Shown here in pieces: positions 8,001 through 17,051 of a stretch of 54,522 bases of DNA. Each line of letters begins with the position of its first letter. The stretch's first letter is position 1. The stretch comes from Secundilactobacillus oryzae JCM 18671. Its GTDB lineage: Bacteria > Bacillota > Bacilli > Lactobacillales > Lactobacillaceae. The notes under the pieces were generated by a model. That model had not been told where the DNA came from, did no database searches, and saw only the letters and a program-made list of their open reading frames with translations. A program made the translations under genes and the position numbers. The DNA is taken from the NCBI RefSeq assembly GCF_000740055.1, contig NZ_BBJM01000010.1:1-54522 (forward strand), written 5' to 3'.

Positions 8001-8873
8001 ATGAATATTGGATTTATTGGAACCGGTGTCATGGGTGGCGCAATTGCGCAACACTTTTTGGACGCAGGTCACGAACTAACGGTCTATAACCGAACGAAAT
8101 CAAAAACGGACAGCCTCGTTGCTAACGGTGCAAAGTGGGTTGTGACACCAAAAATGTTAGCTGAGAAGACTGATGTTATCTTTTCAATGGTTGGCTTTCC
8201 GAAAGATGTTGAGTCGATTTACTTTAGCGATAATGGTGTTTTTGCTGGATTAAAACCTGGTAGCATCGTGGTTGATATGACAACCAGTACGCCTTCATTG
8301 GCGGAACGGATTGATAAAGAAGCACATGTCCAAAATTCATTAGCTCTGGATGCCCCAGTTTCTGGTGGGGATATCGGTGCCCAAAATGGTGAATTAACGG
8401 TGATGGTCGGTGGTGATAAGCCAGCCTACGAAAAGATGTTGCCGTTATTTGAAACGATTGGTAAACGAGTGAACTTTTTCGGTGCCGCTGGAACCGGTCA
8501 ACACGCTAAGATGGCAAATCAGATTATGATTGCCGGGACGATGACTGGTTTAACTGAAATGTTAGTTTACGCAAAAAAAGCCAATTTACCATTGCAGCAA
8601 GTGCTTGATACGCTAAGCAGTGGTGGCGCAGACAATTGGAGTATGGATAACTACGTTCCGCGGATTTTACAAGGCGACTACACGCCGGGATTCTTTGCTA
8701 AGCACTTCTTAAAGGACTTGCGCATTGCGCTGGACGAAGCCGATAAAATGGGCTTGAAGTTGCCAGCAACAGAGCGAGCTAAGGACCTATATGAGATAAT
8801 GGTCGACCAAGCAAATCTGGGTGATGATGGAACTCAAGGGCTCATTAAGACCTATCCTGCATGGAATAAGTAG
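8001..8873 (+). CDS. NAD(P)-dependent 3-hydroxyacid dehydrogenase (HIBADH / tartronate semialdehyde reductase family)
   Basis: A 290-residue beta-hydroxyacid dehydrogenase. It has the N-terminal nucleotide-binding motif GFIGTGVMG (4-12), the substrate-binding signature DAPVSGG (117-123) and the catalytic Lys170 with Asn173 in GTGQHAKMANQ. The family oxidises or reduces short 3-hydroxy acids such as 3-hydroxyisobutyrate or tartronate semialdehyde. The substrate cannot be deduced, and no pathway partner is adjacent. I chose the ATG at 8001 because it opens directly with the fold; an in-frame ATG four codons earlier is possible. The gene is monocistronic. Confidence 0.85.
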   Translation: MNIGFIGTGVMGGAIAQHFLDAGHELTVYNRTKSKTDSLVANGAKWVVTPKMLAEKTDVIFSMVGFPKDVESIYFSDNGVFAGLKPGSIVVDMTTSTPSLAERIDKEAHVQNSLALDAPVSGGDIGAQNGELTVMVGGDKPAYEKMLPLFETIGKRVNFFGAAGTGQHAKMANQIMIAGTMTGLTEMLVYAKKANLPLQQVLDTLSSGGADNWSMDNYVPRILQGDYTPGFFAKHFLKDLRIALDEADKMGLKLPATERAKDLYEIMVDQANLGDDGTQGLIKTYPAWNK

Positions 8874-8875
8874 AA

Positions 8876-8911
8876 AAAATGGACTAGACAGTCAACTGTC
8901 TAGTCCATTTT
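8876..8911. terminator. Bidirectional terminator between convergent operons
   Basis: A stem of about 14 base pairs (8879-8892 with 8895-8908) has A-runs on the left and T-runs on the right. It serves the dehydrogenase on the plus strand and the ABC importer operon on the minus strand. Confidence 0.9.
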
Positions 8912-8917
8912 TAATGT

Positions 8918-9691
8918 CTATTGCTCAATATCCGCAAAGAACGTTAATAATTGTTCTTGTGTCAGAGAGGCTTTTTCGGCACCTGAAACGTCAAATGAGA
9001 TTTGGCCATCTTGTAAGACAATCAAGCGATTGCCGTACTTGAGGGCGTCTTCCAAATGATGGGTAATCATTAAACAAGTTAATTTTTCTTCTTTAATTCG
9101 GTCGTTAGTGGCTTCCATCAATTGTTGAGACGTCTTAGGATCTAGAGCAGCGGTATGCTCATCCAACAAGAGAATATCTGGTCGCTTCAACGTTGCCATC
9201 AAGAAGCTTAAGGCTTGGCGTTGTCCGCCAGATAAGCTGCCGGTAGGCGTGTTTAAACGATGCTCCAAACCGTTGCGCATGGTTTCGGTTAGTGTTTTGA
9301 ATTCTGCCATGTTGGGCTTTAAACCGCGGGGCTTAAGGTGACGCTTTTCACCACGCTTTTTAGCTAACAGTAGATTTTCAGCTACGGTCATTCGGGGTGC
9401 AGTACCCAATTTGGGGTCTTGAAAAACCCGGCTTAAGAAGTGCGTTCGCCGTTCTTCGGAAAAGTGGGTAATATCCTTATCGCGAACGGTGATGCTGCCA
9501 CCGTCAATTTTTAGGTTACCCCCGATTGAATTGAACAGGGTGGACTTACCGGCCCCGTTTGAACCCAGGACGGTGATGAAGTCACCCTCGTTGACCGTTA
9601 AATTGAGGTGGTTCAGGATGGTAATCTGTTCTGGTGTGTTTTGGTTGACGTTAACGACCACGTCATCAAGTTTTAGAATTGGCTTAGTCAT
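8918..9691 (-). CDS. ABC transporter ATP-binding protein, TrpZ-like (COG1101 type)
   Basis: A 257-residue ATPase with Walker A GSNGAGKST (about 43-51), a signature LSGGQRQ near residue 150, and Walker B DILLLDEHTAALDP. The His after the catalytic Glu (DEHTA rather than DEPTS) is typical of the COG1101 group. It powers the permease encoded just upstream. The ATG at 9691 overlaps the permease stop by 8 bases and has GGGGG 10 bases upstream; the TTG at 9700 is too close to the binding site. The substrate is inferred from family resemblance only (tryptophan or another aromatic compound in Gram-positive relatives). Confidence 0.85.
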   Translation of the reverse strand: MTKPILKLDDVVVNVNQNTPEQITILNHLNLTVNEGDFITVLGSNGAGKSTLFNSIGGNLKIDGGSITVRDKDITHFSEERRTHFLSRVFQDPKLGTAPRMTVAENLLLAKKRGEKRHLKPRGLKPNMAEFKTLTETMRNGLEHRLNTPTGSLSGGQRQALSFLMATLKRPDILLLDEHTAALDPKTSQQLMEATNDRIKEEKLTCLMITHHLEDALKYGNRLIVLQDGQISFDVSGAEKASLTQEQLLTFFADIEQ

Positions 9692-10583
9692 TTGTCTCAA
9701 GCCCCCTCTTCATCATGTGTTTGAAGCTAAATTTCTTTCGGAAAACTGGTAGCATCATGCATAATGCAAGCACGATAGCTGATAATAGGTTTAAATCGTT
9801 GGCGTTGAAGCCTAAGTTTAGGACGATAAGTAAAACGAATCGGTACAGAATCGAACCCAGCGTTACGGCAATTAAGCGTTGGTTGAGCGTCAATTCACCG
9901 AAGGCCACCTCGCCAATGATGATTGAGGCGAGGGCGATCACGATAATTCCGATTCCCATGTTGACGTCGGCATAGCCGTTGTTTTGAGCAACCAGAGCAC
10001 CACCAAGGCTAATCATCCCATTAGAAACCATCAAGCCCATAATTTTCATATTGTCGGTTTTGATTCCTAATGAACGGGCCATCACTTCGTTGTCCCCAGT
10101 TGCGATGAAGGTTTGGCCTAAATCGGTTTGGAGGAAGTAGATGAGGAGTAGGGTGACCACGACAATCATGATCATGCCTAAGGTAACACTGTCAAAGTAC
10201 ATTGGTAACGATTGGAGAAAATGAGTCTTGAACAGTGTTGGCTTACCGAGTAGTGACAGGTTGGCGCGGCCCATGATTCGCAGGTTGATTGAATATGCAG
10301 CGGTCATCACAAGGATTCCGGCCAATAGAATTGGAATCTTACCTTTGGTGTAGAGTAGTCCGGTAATTAAACCGGCCAGCATGCCGACGCCGATTGCAAT
10401 CAGCGTTGCCACTAATGGTGAGAATCCGTGGGCAATGGCGGCAACGGAAGCGGCAGCCCCAAGTGGGAATGTGCCTTCAACCGTCATGTCAGGAAAGTCG
10501 AGAATTCTGAAAGTTAGGAACAAGCCTAACCCCAATACGGCCCAAAGGAGGCCTTGTCCAATTGCAGATACGATTAAATTCAT
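9684..10583 (-). CDS. ABC transporter permease, TrpY-like (COG4120 type)
   Basis: A 299-residue, very hydrophobic permease of the branched-chain/ribose superfamily (BPD_transp_2 type) with about nine helices. It starts LIVSAIGQGLLWAVLGLGLFLTFRILDFPDMTVEGTFPLG, a segment characteristic of permeases that pair with PF04392-type binding proteins. The ATG overlaps the stop of the binding-protein gene (ATGA) and its own stop overlaps the ATPase start, so the three genes are tightly coupled. A single permease gene implies a homodimer. Confidence 0.85.
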   Translation of the reverse strand: MNLIVSAIGQGLLWAVLGLGLFLTFRILDFPDMTVEGTFPLGAAASVAAIAHGFSPLVATLIAIGVGMLAGLITGLLYTKGKIPILLAGILVMTAAYSINLRIMGRANLSLLGKPTLFKTHFLQSLPMYFDSVTLGMIMIVVVTLLLIYFLQTDLGQTFIATGDNEVMARSLGIKTDNMKIMGLMVSNGMISLGGALVAQNNGYADVNMGIGIIVIALASIIIGEVAFGELTLNQRLIAVTLGSILYRFVLLIVLNLGFNANDLNLLSAIVLALCMMLPVFRKKFSFKHMMKRGLETND

Positions 10584-11584
10584 TTGAATACCTCCCCGTT
10601 CTTTTCAGCTTCTTTAATGATAGATTGTGGTAATTTAATTCCTAGTTTGCCGGCTTGTTTCAAGTTGACTGTCATGTCACCTTTGCGGAAGAAATGAATT
10701 GGAGTAACGGCAGGGTTCATCTTACCCTTTAAAATCTGAGCGGTCATCTTACCCGTTTCAACGCCCAAGTCGTATTGGTTGATACTTAAGGTTGCGAGGC
10801 CACCGTCCTTCACCATCGTATCGACGGCTGGGAAAACAGGTACCTTGGCGGCATTAGCGTTTGCGACCAATGTTTGCATGGCGGAAGCAATCGTGTTGTC
10901 GGTTGGCACGTAAACGGCATCCACGTTACGAACCATTTGTTGAGATACTTGGTTGACGTCGTTGGTGTTGGCAATTGAGTAAGCCTTCAAGGTGACGTTT
11001 TCCTTTTTGGCAATGGTTTTGAACATCTTGTACTGGGCAGTTGCTGAATCATCACTAGATGTGTAAATGATACCGAGTGTCTTCATCTTTGGCATGATTC
11101 GTTTAATCAAGTTTAGTTGTGCTTCAAGTGGCGCTTGGTCAGAAACCCCAGTGACATTGCCACCAGGACGGCTATTGCTCTTGACTAGGCCAGCACCCTT
11201 AGGATCCGTGATGGCACCTAAAACGATAGGAATTTTATTTGACGCATTGGCAAGTGCTTGAGCGGGTGGGGTGGCAATCCCAATCATGGCATCCGCGTTT
11301 TCATTCACGAAGCGGGCACTCATGGTCTTCATGTTGCTTTGGTCGTTTTCCGCATTCTGGAAATCAATCTTCACATTTTTACCGGGCTTGTAACCTTCAT
11401 CTTCAAGTCCTTTGAGAATCCCCCGGTGAATTGTGTCCAGTGCCGGATGAGACATGAGTTGTAAAATCCCCACCGTTGGCACTTTCTTTTGATTGGCTGC
11501 GTCGTTGGCGTCGCGCTGGCCGCGTACAAACGCAAACCCCAAAAAGACTAGAATGATGGCAATTAACGAATAAAGTCTTTTCAT
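10580..11584 (-). CDS. ABC transporter substrate-binding protein, TrpX-like (PF04392 family)
   Basis: A 334-residue periplasmic-binding-protein-like protein with the two-lobe fold of the ABC_sub_bind family (VGILQLMSHPALDTIHRG near the N-terminus, then IPIVLGAITDPKGAGLV). This family is best known as TrpX, the binding protein of a tryptophan ABC importer. Residues 1-20 form a hydrophobic anchor, but there is no lipobox Cys, so unlike the other binding proteins here it is probably held by an uncleaved helix or released. The ATG at 11584 follows GAGGAGG; a 35-codon extension to 11689 would read through the leader RNA and is rejected. The gene heads the operon and sits behind a structured leader. 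Confidence 0.82.
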   Translation of the reverse strand: MKRLYSLIAIILVFLGFAFVRGQRDANDAANQKKVPTVGILQLMSHPALDTIHRGILKGLEDEGYKPGKNVKIDFQNAENDQSNMKTMSARFVNENADAMIGIATPPAQALANASNKIPIVLGAITDPKGAGLVKSNSRPGGNVTGVSDQAPLEAQLNLIKRIMPKMKTLGIIYTSSDDSATAQYKMFKTIAKKENVTLKAYSIANTNDVNQVSQQMVRNVDAVYVPTDNTIASAMQTLVANANAAKVPVFPAVDTMVKDGGLATLSINQYDLGVETGKMTAQILKGKMNPAVTPIHFFRKGDMTVNLKQAGKLGIKLPQSIIKEAEKNGEVFK

Positions 11585-11868
11585 AATTAAATCCTCCTCA
11601 AAATTTTTAGTCGCTGCTGGAAATAAAAAAAGGCAATCACCCCGCAGGATAATTGCCTTTAAATAACAAAAGCCTGCGGTTAAGTTCAATCCATGCAGGC
11701 TTTCTTAGAATTCACAGAAAAGTTAGCCGACACAGACACATCCTAATGATTGTCTTTCCATCAGGTGTGCCTATGAAGTAGAACACCCGATTATCGGCTT
11801 TGCCAAGAACTATTCAATTGTAAAAATGAATGTGCTAGCATACTAACTTTCCCCTCTCTGACTAATTG
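11585..11868 (-). ncRNA. Structured leader RNA with terminator and competing pairing (candidate riboswitch or attenuator)
   Basis: About 284 bases lie between the promoter and the TrpX-like start. Near the 3' end, a hairpin (11669-11703) is followed by an intrinsic terminator (stem 11629-11637 with 11652-11660, then seven U). The 3' arm of the first hairpin carries CCGCAGG, which is perfectly complementary to CCTGCGG in the terminator loop, so the two hairpins can be exchanged for another fold. Upstream, AAAGTTAG/CTAACTTT (11843-11850 with 11719-11726) and AGCCGA/TCGGCT (11794-11799 with 11725-11730) can close a domain with two inner hairpins (11764-11787 and 11734-11755). No T-box core TGGNACCGCG is present. 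I do not recognise the class. Confidence 0.6.
11625..11660 (-). terminator. Leader terminator upstream of the TrpX-like operon
   Basis: On the minus strand AAAGGCAAT and ATTGCCTTT form the stem, followed by a run of U (bases 11625-11631 of the plus strand are A). It lies 41 bases before the start codon, so it must be bypassed for expression. Confidence 0.75.
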
Positions 11869-11874
11869 AGAATA

Positions 11875-11903
11875 ATTATAAGAAACTGATTAGGATTCGT
11901 CAA
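11875..11903 (-). promoter_or_regulatory. Promoter of the TrpX-like ABC operon
   Basis: On the minus strand TTGACG (11898-11903) and TATAAT (11875-11880) are separated by exactly 17 bases. Transcription should start near 11868. Confidence 0.8.
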
Positions 11904-12018
11904 GAAGAAAATCGTTAGGCAACAAATTTGAATGAAGCGTTTAGATAGCTAATCACTGCTGAAAACGGTACAATAAGCGCGTGAAAAGGGAATTAACAGA
12001 ATAGTGGGGGACATCAAA

Positions 12019-13020
12019 ATGAAGCGGATAAATGAACTTCTCGTCATGATGGCAATGCTGACTCTAGGGATATTTAGTTTTGCCGACAAGCAAACGGCTT
12101 TAGCCGCAGAACCGACGAGCTTTTCGGTTGCCCCAGTAGAAAATAAAGACGCCATCAGTCAAAGTGGTTACTTTGATTTACGGCTCAAGCCAGATACTGA
12201 CTCAGCCGTGACAATTAAAATTACGAATCAAGCTAAGACAACTGGGAAGTTCGTCATCAATTTGAACGAAGCGTATACCAGCTCCAATGGTGTGATCGCG
12301 TATGACCAGAAGACACCAAAGCTTGGGGCTACGCTTGAGCAATCCTTCGGTGAGCTCGTCGCTGGCACTTCAAAAAAGACCGTGACGATTGCTGCTGGCA
12401 AGACACGACAAGTCTCTTTTAAATTACAAATGCCCGATCAAGCTTTTCGAGGTCAAGTGATGGGCGGCTTACAAGTCGTTCGTGAATCTGACCAGGAATC
12501 GGGAAGTATTACGGATCGATACTCGGTCGCTGTCCCCGTGGTTATTCGACAGACTAAGAATCAGTTGAAGGGTCAGGTTAACTTAGTTAAAGCCAGTTAT
12601 CGTTTAGAAAACGGTGTGGGTGTGATTAATTTGAAGACGCAAAATACCGCACCTTGGGTTTTGCCAAGCGTTCAAGTTACCGGCAATGTCATTCGACGGA
12701 GTGACAATGAAGTGGTCACCACGTTGAAGAAGCGAGAAATGGCCTTAGCACCAAATAGTCAATTTAGTTTGCCAGTGCAGGTTAAAAAGGCATTGGCTGC
12801 AGGTGATTACACGTTGCACTACACAGCTCAGGCATCGGCGACAAATCAAGTGTGGCATTTTAACAAAGATTTCACTGTTAAGGCTAATCAAGTCACTCAA
12901 AATAGCCAAACACCGGGTACCTGGTGGCGTGAAAATTGGCTTTGGCTCACAGGTTTAGTGATTGTAGCAATTGCTGCCGGGTTGAAGCTGGCGAACATGA
13001 AAAAACGAAGAGAAAAATAG
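12019..13020 (+). CDS. DUF916/DUF3324 WxL-associated surface protein
   Basis: A 333-residue protein with a signal peptide (residues 1-30, ending ALAA), an extracellular DUF916 domain followed by a DUF3324-like domain, and a C-terminal membrane helix (about 302-324) with a basic tail KKRREK. Proteins of this type (WxL interacting proteins) are membrane-anchored partners encoded next to WxL surface proteins, and one domain binds peptidoglycan. The neighbour downstream is a WxL-like protein, as expected. I chose the ATG at 12019, with GGGGG 8 bases upstream; the GTG at 12004 has no site. Confidence 0.88.
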   Translation: MKRINELLVMMAMLTLGIFSFADKQTALAAEPTSFSVAPVENKDAISQSGYFDLRLKPDTDSAVTIKITNQAKTTGKFVINLNEAYTSSNGVIAYDQKTPKLGATLEQSFGELVAGTSKKTVTIAAGKTRQVSFKLQMPDQAFRGQVMGGLQVVRESDQESGSITDRYSVAVPVVIRQTKNQLKGQVNLVKASYRLENGVGVINLKTQNTAPWVLPSVQVTGNVIRRSDNEVVTTLKKREMALAPNSQFSLPVQVKKALAAGDYTLHYTAQASATNQVWHFNKDFTVKANQVTQNSQTPGTWWRENWLWLTGLVIVAIAAGLKLANMKKRREK

Positions 13021-13119
13021 GGAGTCAACCATTAGAACTTTTAGGGAAAACAAGGTATCATACATTAGATGAAAAGGGTTTCAATCAAGCGTTGTCACCA
13101 ATGTAGGGAGTTGACTGCA

Positions 13120-16100
13120 ATGCTAAAGCATAAGTTGAGAATTAATTTTATAAAAATGGGGTTGGCAATCGTCATGATGGCGGTTGGATTATTCAGTGTG
13201 GGCGTTGCGGTACATGCAGCAGGGTCTAATAACAACGACTACACCGCTAGCACCGGTGTAAATAGGGATTCCGGAATTTCGAGTACTGGTACAGCACTTT
13301 CAACGTCTTCCCCGGTTACTATCGTCTTTCCGAGTAGTGGTTCTTTTGCGCTAAATTACGTTGATAAAACCGGTTATGTCTCTCCAGATGGGTCAACTAA
13401 TCCTAGCGGGGTTAGCAACCTAACGGATAGTAGCGGTAACATTACTTTGAATAATAATCAGTTAATGAAGAATGGCAATTCTGCTTATTCTGGCGGTTAT
13501 TTGCAAGCGCATGGAAATCTGTCTCTCCGAGTAACTTTGGATAGTAGCGTTTCGGGGACTAATTTTGTTAACAACATGTCCTCCGGAAACTACGGGGTCA
13601 TGGTAAAAATTGAATTGCCAAAGGATATGGATGCGAGTGCCATGGCGAAGGCCATTGTATGGGATAAAGCCTACATGATGCTACAAATGAGCGTGCCACT
13701 TGCGGGTTCACCACAGTTCCCAATGCAATTCGACCACCATGTTTATTTGGATCCTGACCATAGTAACGTTTTCTTCTTGAAGGTAAAGGGCATTCCGTTA
13801 ATTCATTCGGAAACTAACGGAATTTTTCAAACTAAGTCCAGTACAATTAAATTAGCCAGATTTGCTCAGGATAGCATTGATTACCAGAATAACGTGGCTA
13901 GTGATGGTTCCGTGATTACACCGAGTGAACTAGGGACTAGTGCCAATGGTAAAACCGAGTATGGATCGGTTCTTGATGTGTGGGAATTTCTACCACCAGG
14001 ATTCGTTGGCTCCGTTGGTCTCAATGGTTCGGTCGGTTACAGCTTGGCTATGATTAATCGAGCGAGTGGGCTTAGTTGACTTGTCGGCTCTGGTTTTGAT
14101 GGCAAGGCCAACATTAACTTCTATATTAATATGGCTAAGTATGATGGAAACGTGTCTGACAAGTCACCAGGCAAACAGTTGACGAAGGGTAAATTAGCGC
14201 CATCCCCACGTGCAGATGGCAAACTAGAAATGAAGATGTCGATGTACGGTAGTAGCCAATTGGTTGATCCTTACAACGTCAACCAAGGTGTTTCTAACTA
14301 CACGTATGCGGCTGGGACGTCACCAATTGATAATGCTCGGGTGAAATCTGACCAGGTTAATTCGGGAACTAATATCCCAGTCACGTCTAACGTAAAATCT
14401 TGGAACGCCTATGCCTCACCGTTTGATAGTCGGTCAATAAATAGTTTGAACACTGAGACCTCTGCATGGGAAACCGCAGCAGGTAGCTCGAAACGGTTAC
14501 CAAACGTTTCTGCTACTGATACGCTAACGGACCGGCTCGCCAAATTAGATATCAAGTTAGATGGTCTAATGGTCAATACGGGCAAGGGTAGCGATGACGC
14601 TGGTACTGACTATTCTGGCTCAACCACGGGAACCGTGGGGGCAGTCGGAGCCAACCGATTTGCTAGAGTTGTGAACTACTTTGATACAAGTGCTTTAGAT
14701 ACGAATAATGAAGGTGCATTGCTGCAGGACAAGAAGGTTGTCGCTGCAAGTCGGCTAAGTCTATCGCCTCTGTACCGGATTGCGGCAACGGCGGGCGCTA
14801 TTAACTTGAGCAGCGATCGGACCAACACGTTACCTAATCTAACGACAACCAATAATCAGTACGTCTACTATAGTAGGAACACGACGTTGCCAACTAACGG
14901 GAGCGTACCGATTCTACCGGCGCCACTGTTTTATACCCAGGGGACGATTCCATCACCAAGTGTCTCGATGACCGATAATTCGTTGACGGTTTATACGAGC
15001 CAACTGGCAGGTGGCAAAACCGTTTCAGCTAGCGGTAAGTGGGCGGATGATTATGCTAATGCGGATAGCATTTCCGCCAAGGATAGTGTGACTGGAAACA
15101 CGGCTACCGTAGCGAGTGGCTTATCAGCAAGTTCAGGCAAAGACTTTTCCGTTAAGTTAAGTAGCGGCGCCGTTTCAGGTGCGCTTAATTTGGGAACGGG
15201 TTCAACGCTGGTTGGGACTCATACGATCACTAATACCATTACGCAGCCGTCGGTTAAGCTGGCGAATGGTCAAACGATTAATACTGGTAAAACGGGAACC
15301 GGGGTGTTTACGGTTAATGTTATTGATGATTCTAATTTGGCCGACGTTAGCATCACCAAATCGGCGGTGAGCGGTGGTAGCTTAATGACCACGTTGCCCG
15401 TTAAGAATGCAACCTCAACAGTAGCCGGTGAAACGGTGACGTTGAGGTCCGACATCACGAATCGGGGTACACAACTTGATTCTCCAGTCATTCAAAGTAA
15501 TTTGAGTAGTGCGCTCACGTATAAGGGGAGTCTGAGCGTTATGGTTAACGGTTCGCCAGTGACGGCAACTGCTTCAGTTGCTAATAACGTTTTAAGTATT
15601 AAATTGCCAAGTGCGTTGAAGGCTCAGGACCACGTTATCGTTCAGTATCAAGTTCAGGTGACAAATCTGCTGGCAACGACCGGGGTAACGCTGACCGACC
15701 AGTTGATGAACGGGCCCACTTTGAGTGGTCGGTCAAATAGTGTCACATTGTTACCAATTATGAGTGGGGCGTTATCGCTTGTTCAAGTACCAGGTCCGCT
15801 TAACTTTGATAGTCATGAAGTACCTACAGCTGGGGATGTGTTTGATAATGAAGCGACGACCAATACGTTAGCCGTGAGTGATGGTCAAACTACCAGCAAT
15901 GGCTGGAAGGTCAGTGCTTCAATGACACCGTTTGCCGGTAATGGCACACAATTCTCGTCCGCTGCCTTGTCCTACGAATCGAGTGCCTCACTGGTTTGGG
16001 CAACAAACACCAATACCTTGCTCGCTCAGCAAACCGGTTCGAACACTGGGTATTGGCACAAGGATTATCCGAATATTAAACTCCAATTTAGCGCTGGGAC

Positions 16101-16167
16101 GTATGAAATAAGTGATTATAAATCAACCATTACCTACACGCTGGCGACGAATATGAATCCAAATTAA
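13120..16167 (+). pseudogene. Large WxL-like cell-surface protein interrupted by an in-frame TGA
   Basis: One reading frame runs from the ATG at 13120 to the TAA at 16165-16167 except for a TGA at 14077-14079 (codon 320 of about 1015). Upstream lies a signal peptide (ending VHAAG) and a beta-rich, Ser/Thr/Asn-rich surface region. Downstream are repeated immunoglobulin-like modules and a C-terminal domain that resembles WxL: a WKV motif near 15904 and YTL near 16135, where typical proteins have WxL twice. The second half has an in-frame ATG at 14131 but no ribosome binding site and no signal peptide. Without readthrough, the product is a 319-residue secreted fragment lacking its wall-attachment domain. 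The frame is otherwise intact, so the mutation looks recent; a sequencing error is possible. Confidence 0.8.
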
Positions 16168-16186
16168 AGTGAATTTTGAACCAGTC

Positions 16187-16216
16187 AAAAAGGAGCCCCT
16201 GAGAGGGCTCCTTTTT
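16187..16216. terminator. Bidirectional terminator between the WxL-like gene and the CAAX protease gene
   Basis: AAAAAGGAGCCC (16187-16198) pairs perfectly with GGGCTCCTTTTT (16205-16216) around a six-base loop. Confidence 0.9.
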
Positions 16217-16219
16217 GAT

Positions 16220-16897
16220 TTAGATAATACTCAAGAAGTTATTTAAAACGTGAAGGCCAATTGGATAACGCAAGTCCTTAAAGTACAGGTAGGCGCCTGC
16301 CAGAATCCAGCCTAAACTGGAGTATAGTAGGGTGGAAACACTAAAATCGAGCGTGTGCAGAAAGCCAAAAATGAGGCCACTTACTAGAATTCCGAGAATG
16401 GCCGTCCGCTTAGTTTTGCGATTGAAAAAGTAATTAAAGAAAAAGCCGCGAAAGATAAATTCTTCGAAGATGGGTGCTGCGAAGACATCATAGAAGTTGT
16501 TCCACAAAGGTAACTTGTTGACAGCTTGCTCGATCATCGTTTGGTTTTGGGGTGAAGGTAATATGTGGTGAATAATGAGTTGTTCCCACAAGAGTTGTAC
16601 GCCCAGCATGGCCGCAAAGTAGGCAATGAACAGAGCAACGCGTTTGAAAGTTAGGGTGGTGAATCCGAATTGACGGGGATTCTCGCCACGTAACTGTCGG
16701 CGATACAATAGCATGAAACCAACCAGAAGCAAACTACCTGCGATGGTGGTGTAGAGTAAGAACTCGCTTGAAACCAGTGGGGCTTTGGCCGCAGTATTGG
16801 TCGCATTGATGAGTAGCAAGGAAACGAGTTGATAGGCGATAAAGAATAGAATCAACAAGCCGATTCGACCGATGGTTCTTCCAATAATTCTTGTCAT
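16220..16897 (-). CDS. CPBP-family (CAAX/Abi) intramembrane metalloprotease
   Basis: A 225-residue membrane protein with about six helices and all three motifs of the family: EEFIFRG (EExxxR), FGFLHTLD (FxxxH) and HVLNN (HxxxN). The Glu and His residues bind the metal of an intramembrane protease. In lactobacilli such proteins are often linked to bacteriocin self-immunity, but there is no bacteriocin gene nearby, so a housekeeping role is equally likely. I chose the ATG at 16897, with GGGGGAAGG just upstream. Confidence 0.85.
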   Translation of the reverse strand: MTRIIGRTIGRIGLLILFFIAYQLVSLLLINATNTAAKAPLVSSEFLLYTTIAGSLLLVGFMLLYRRQLRGENPRQFGFTTLTFKRVALFIAYFAAMLGVQLLWEQLIIHHILPSPQNQTMIEQAVNKLPLWNNFYDVFAAPIFEEFIFRGFFFNYFFNRKTKRTAILGILVSGLIFGFLHTLDFSVSTLLYSSLGWILAGAYLYFKDLRYPIGLHVLNNFLSII

Positions 16898-16966
16898 AAG
16901 CCTTCCCCCTTTCTCCTCTGAAACAATATTTCTCAAATTATAGCACGCCATTGCAATTCACGTTAT

Positions 16967-16995
16967 TTGACCGACTAATTTTAGCGTGTTACTCT
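16967..16995 (+). promoter_or_regulatory. Likely promoter of the ABC-F gene
   Basis: TTGACC (16967-16972) and TACTCT (16990-16995) are 17 bases apart, about 57 bases before the TTG start. The -10 element is weak. Confidence 0.4.
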
Positions 16996-17051
16996 AGTGT
17001 TTACGTGATTTAACGAACGATACTGAACAGGATTTGAGAGGAGAAACGGAT

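Noticed and set aside
11585-11689. 35-codon N-terminal extension of the TrpX-like protein
   Set aside because: It is a translation of the leader RNA including the terminator; the ATG at 11584 has a GAGGAGG site.
11585-11868. T-box riboswitch before the TrpX-like operon
   Set aside because: The TGGNACCGCG core of a T-box is not found; only a loose AACCGC occurs, so I treat the leader as unclassified.
14077-14079. TGA in the WxL gene as selenocysteine or programmed readthrough
   Set aside because: No SECIS-like element is evident and lactic acid bacteria do not use selenocysteine in surface proteins; a simple nonsense mutation is enough.
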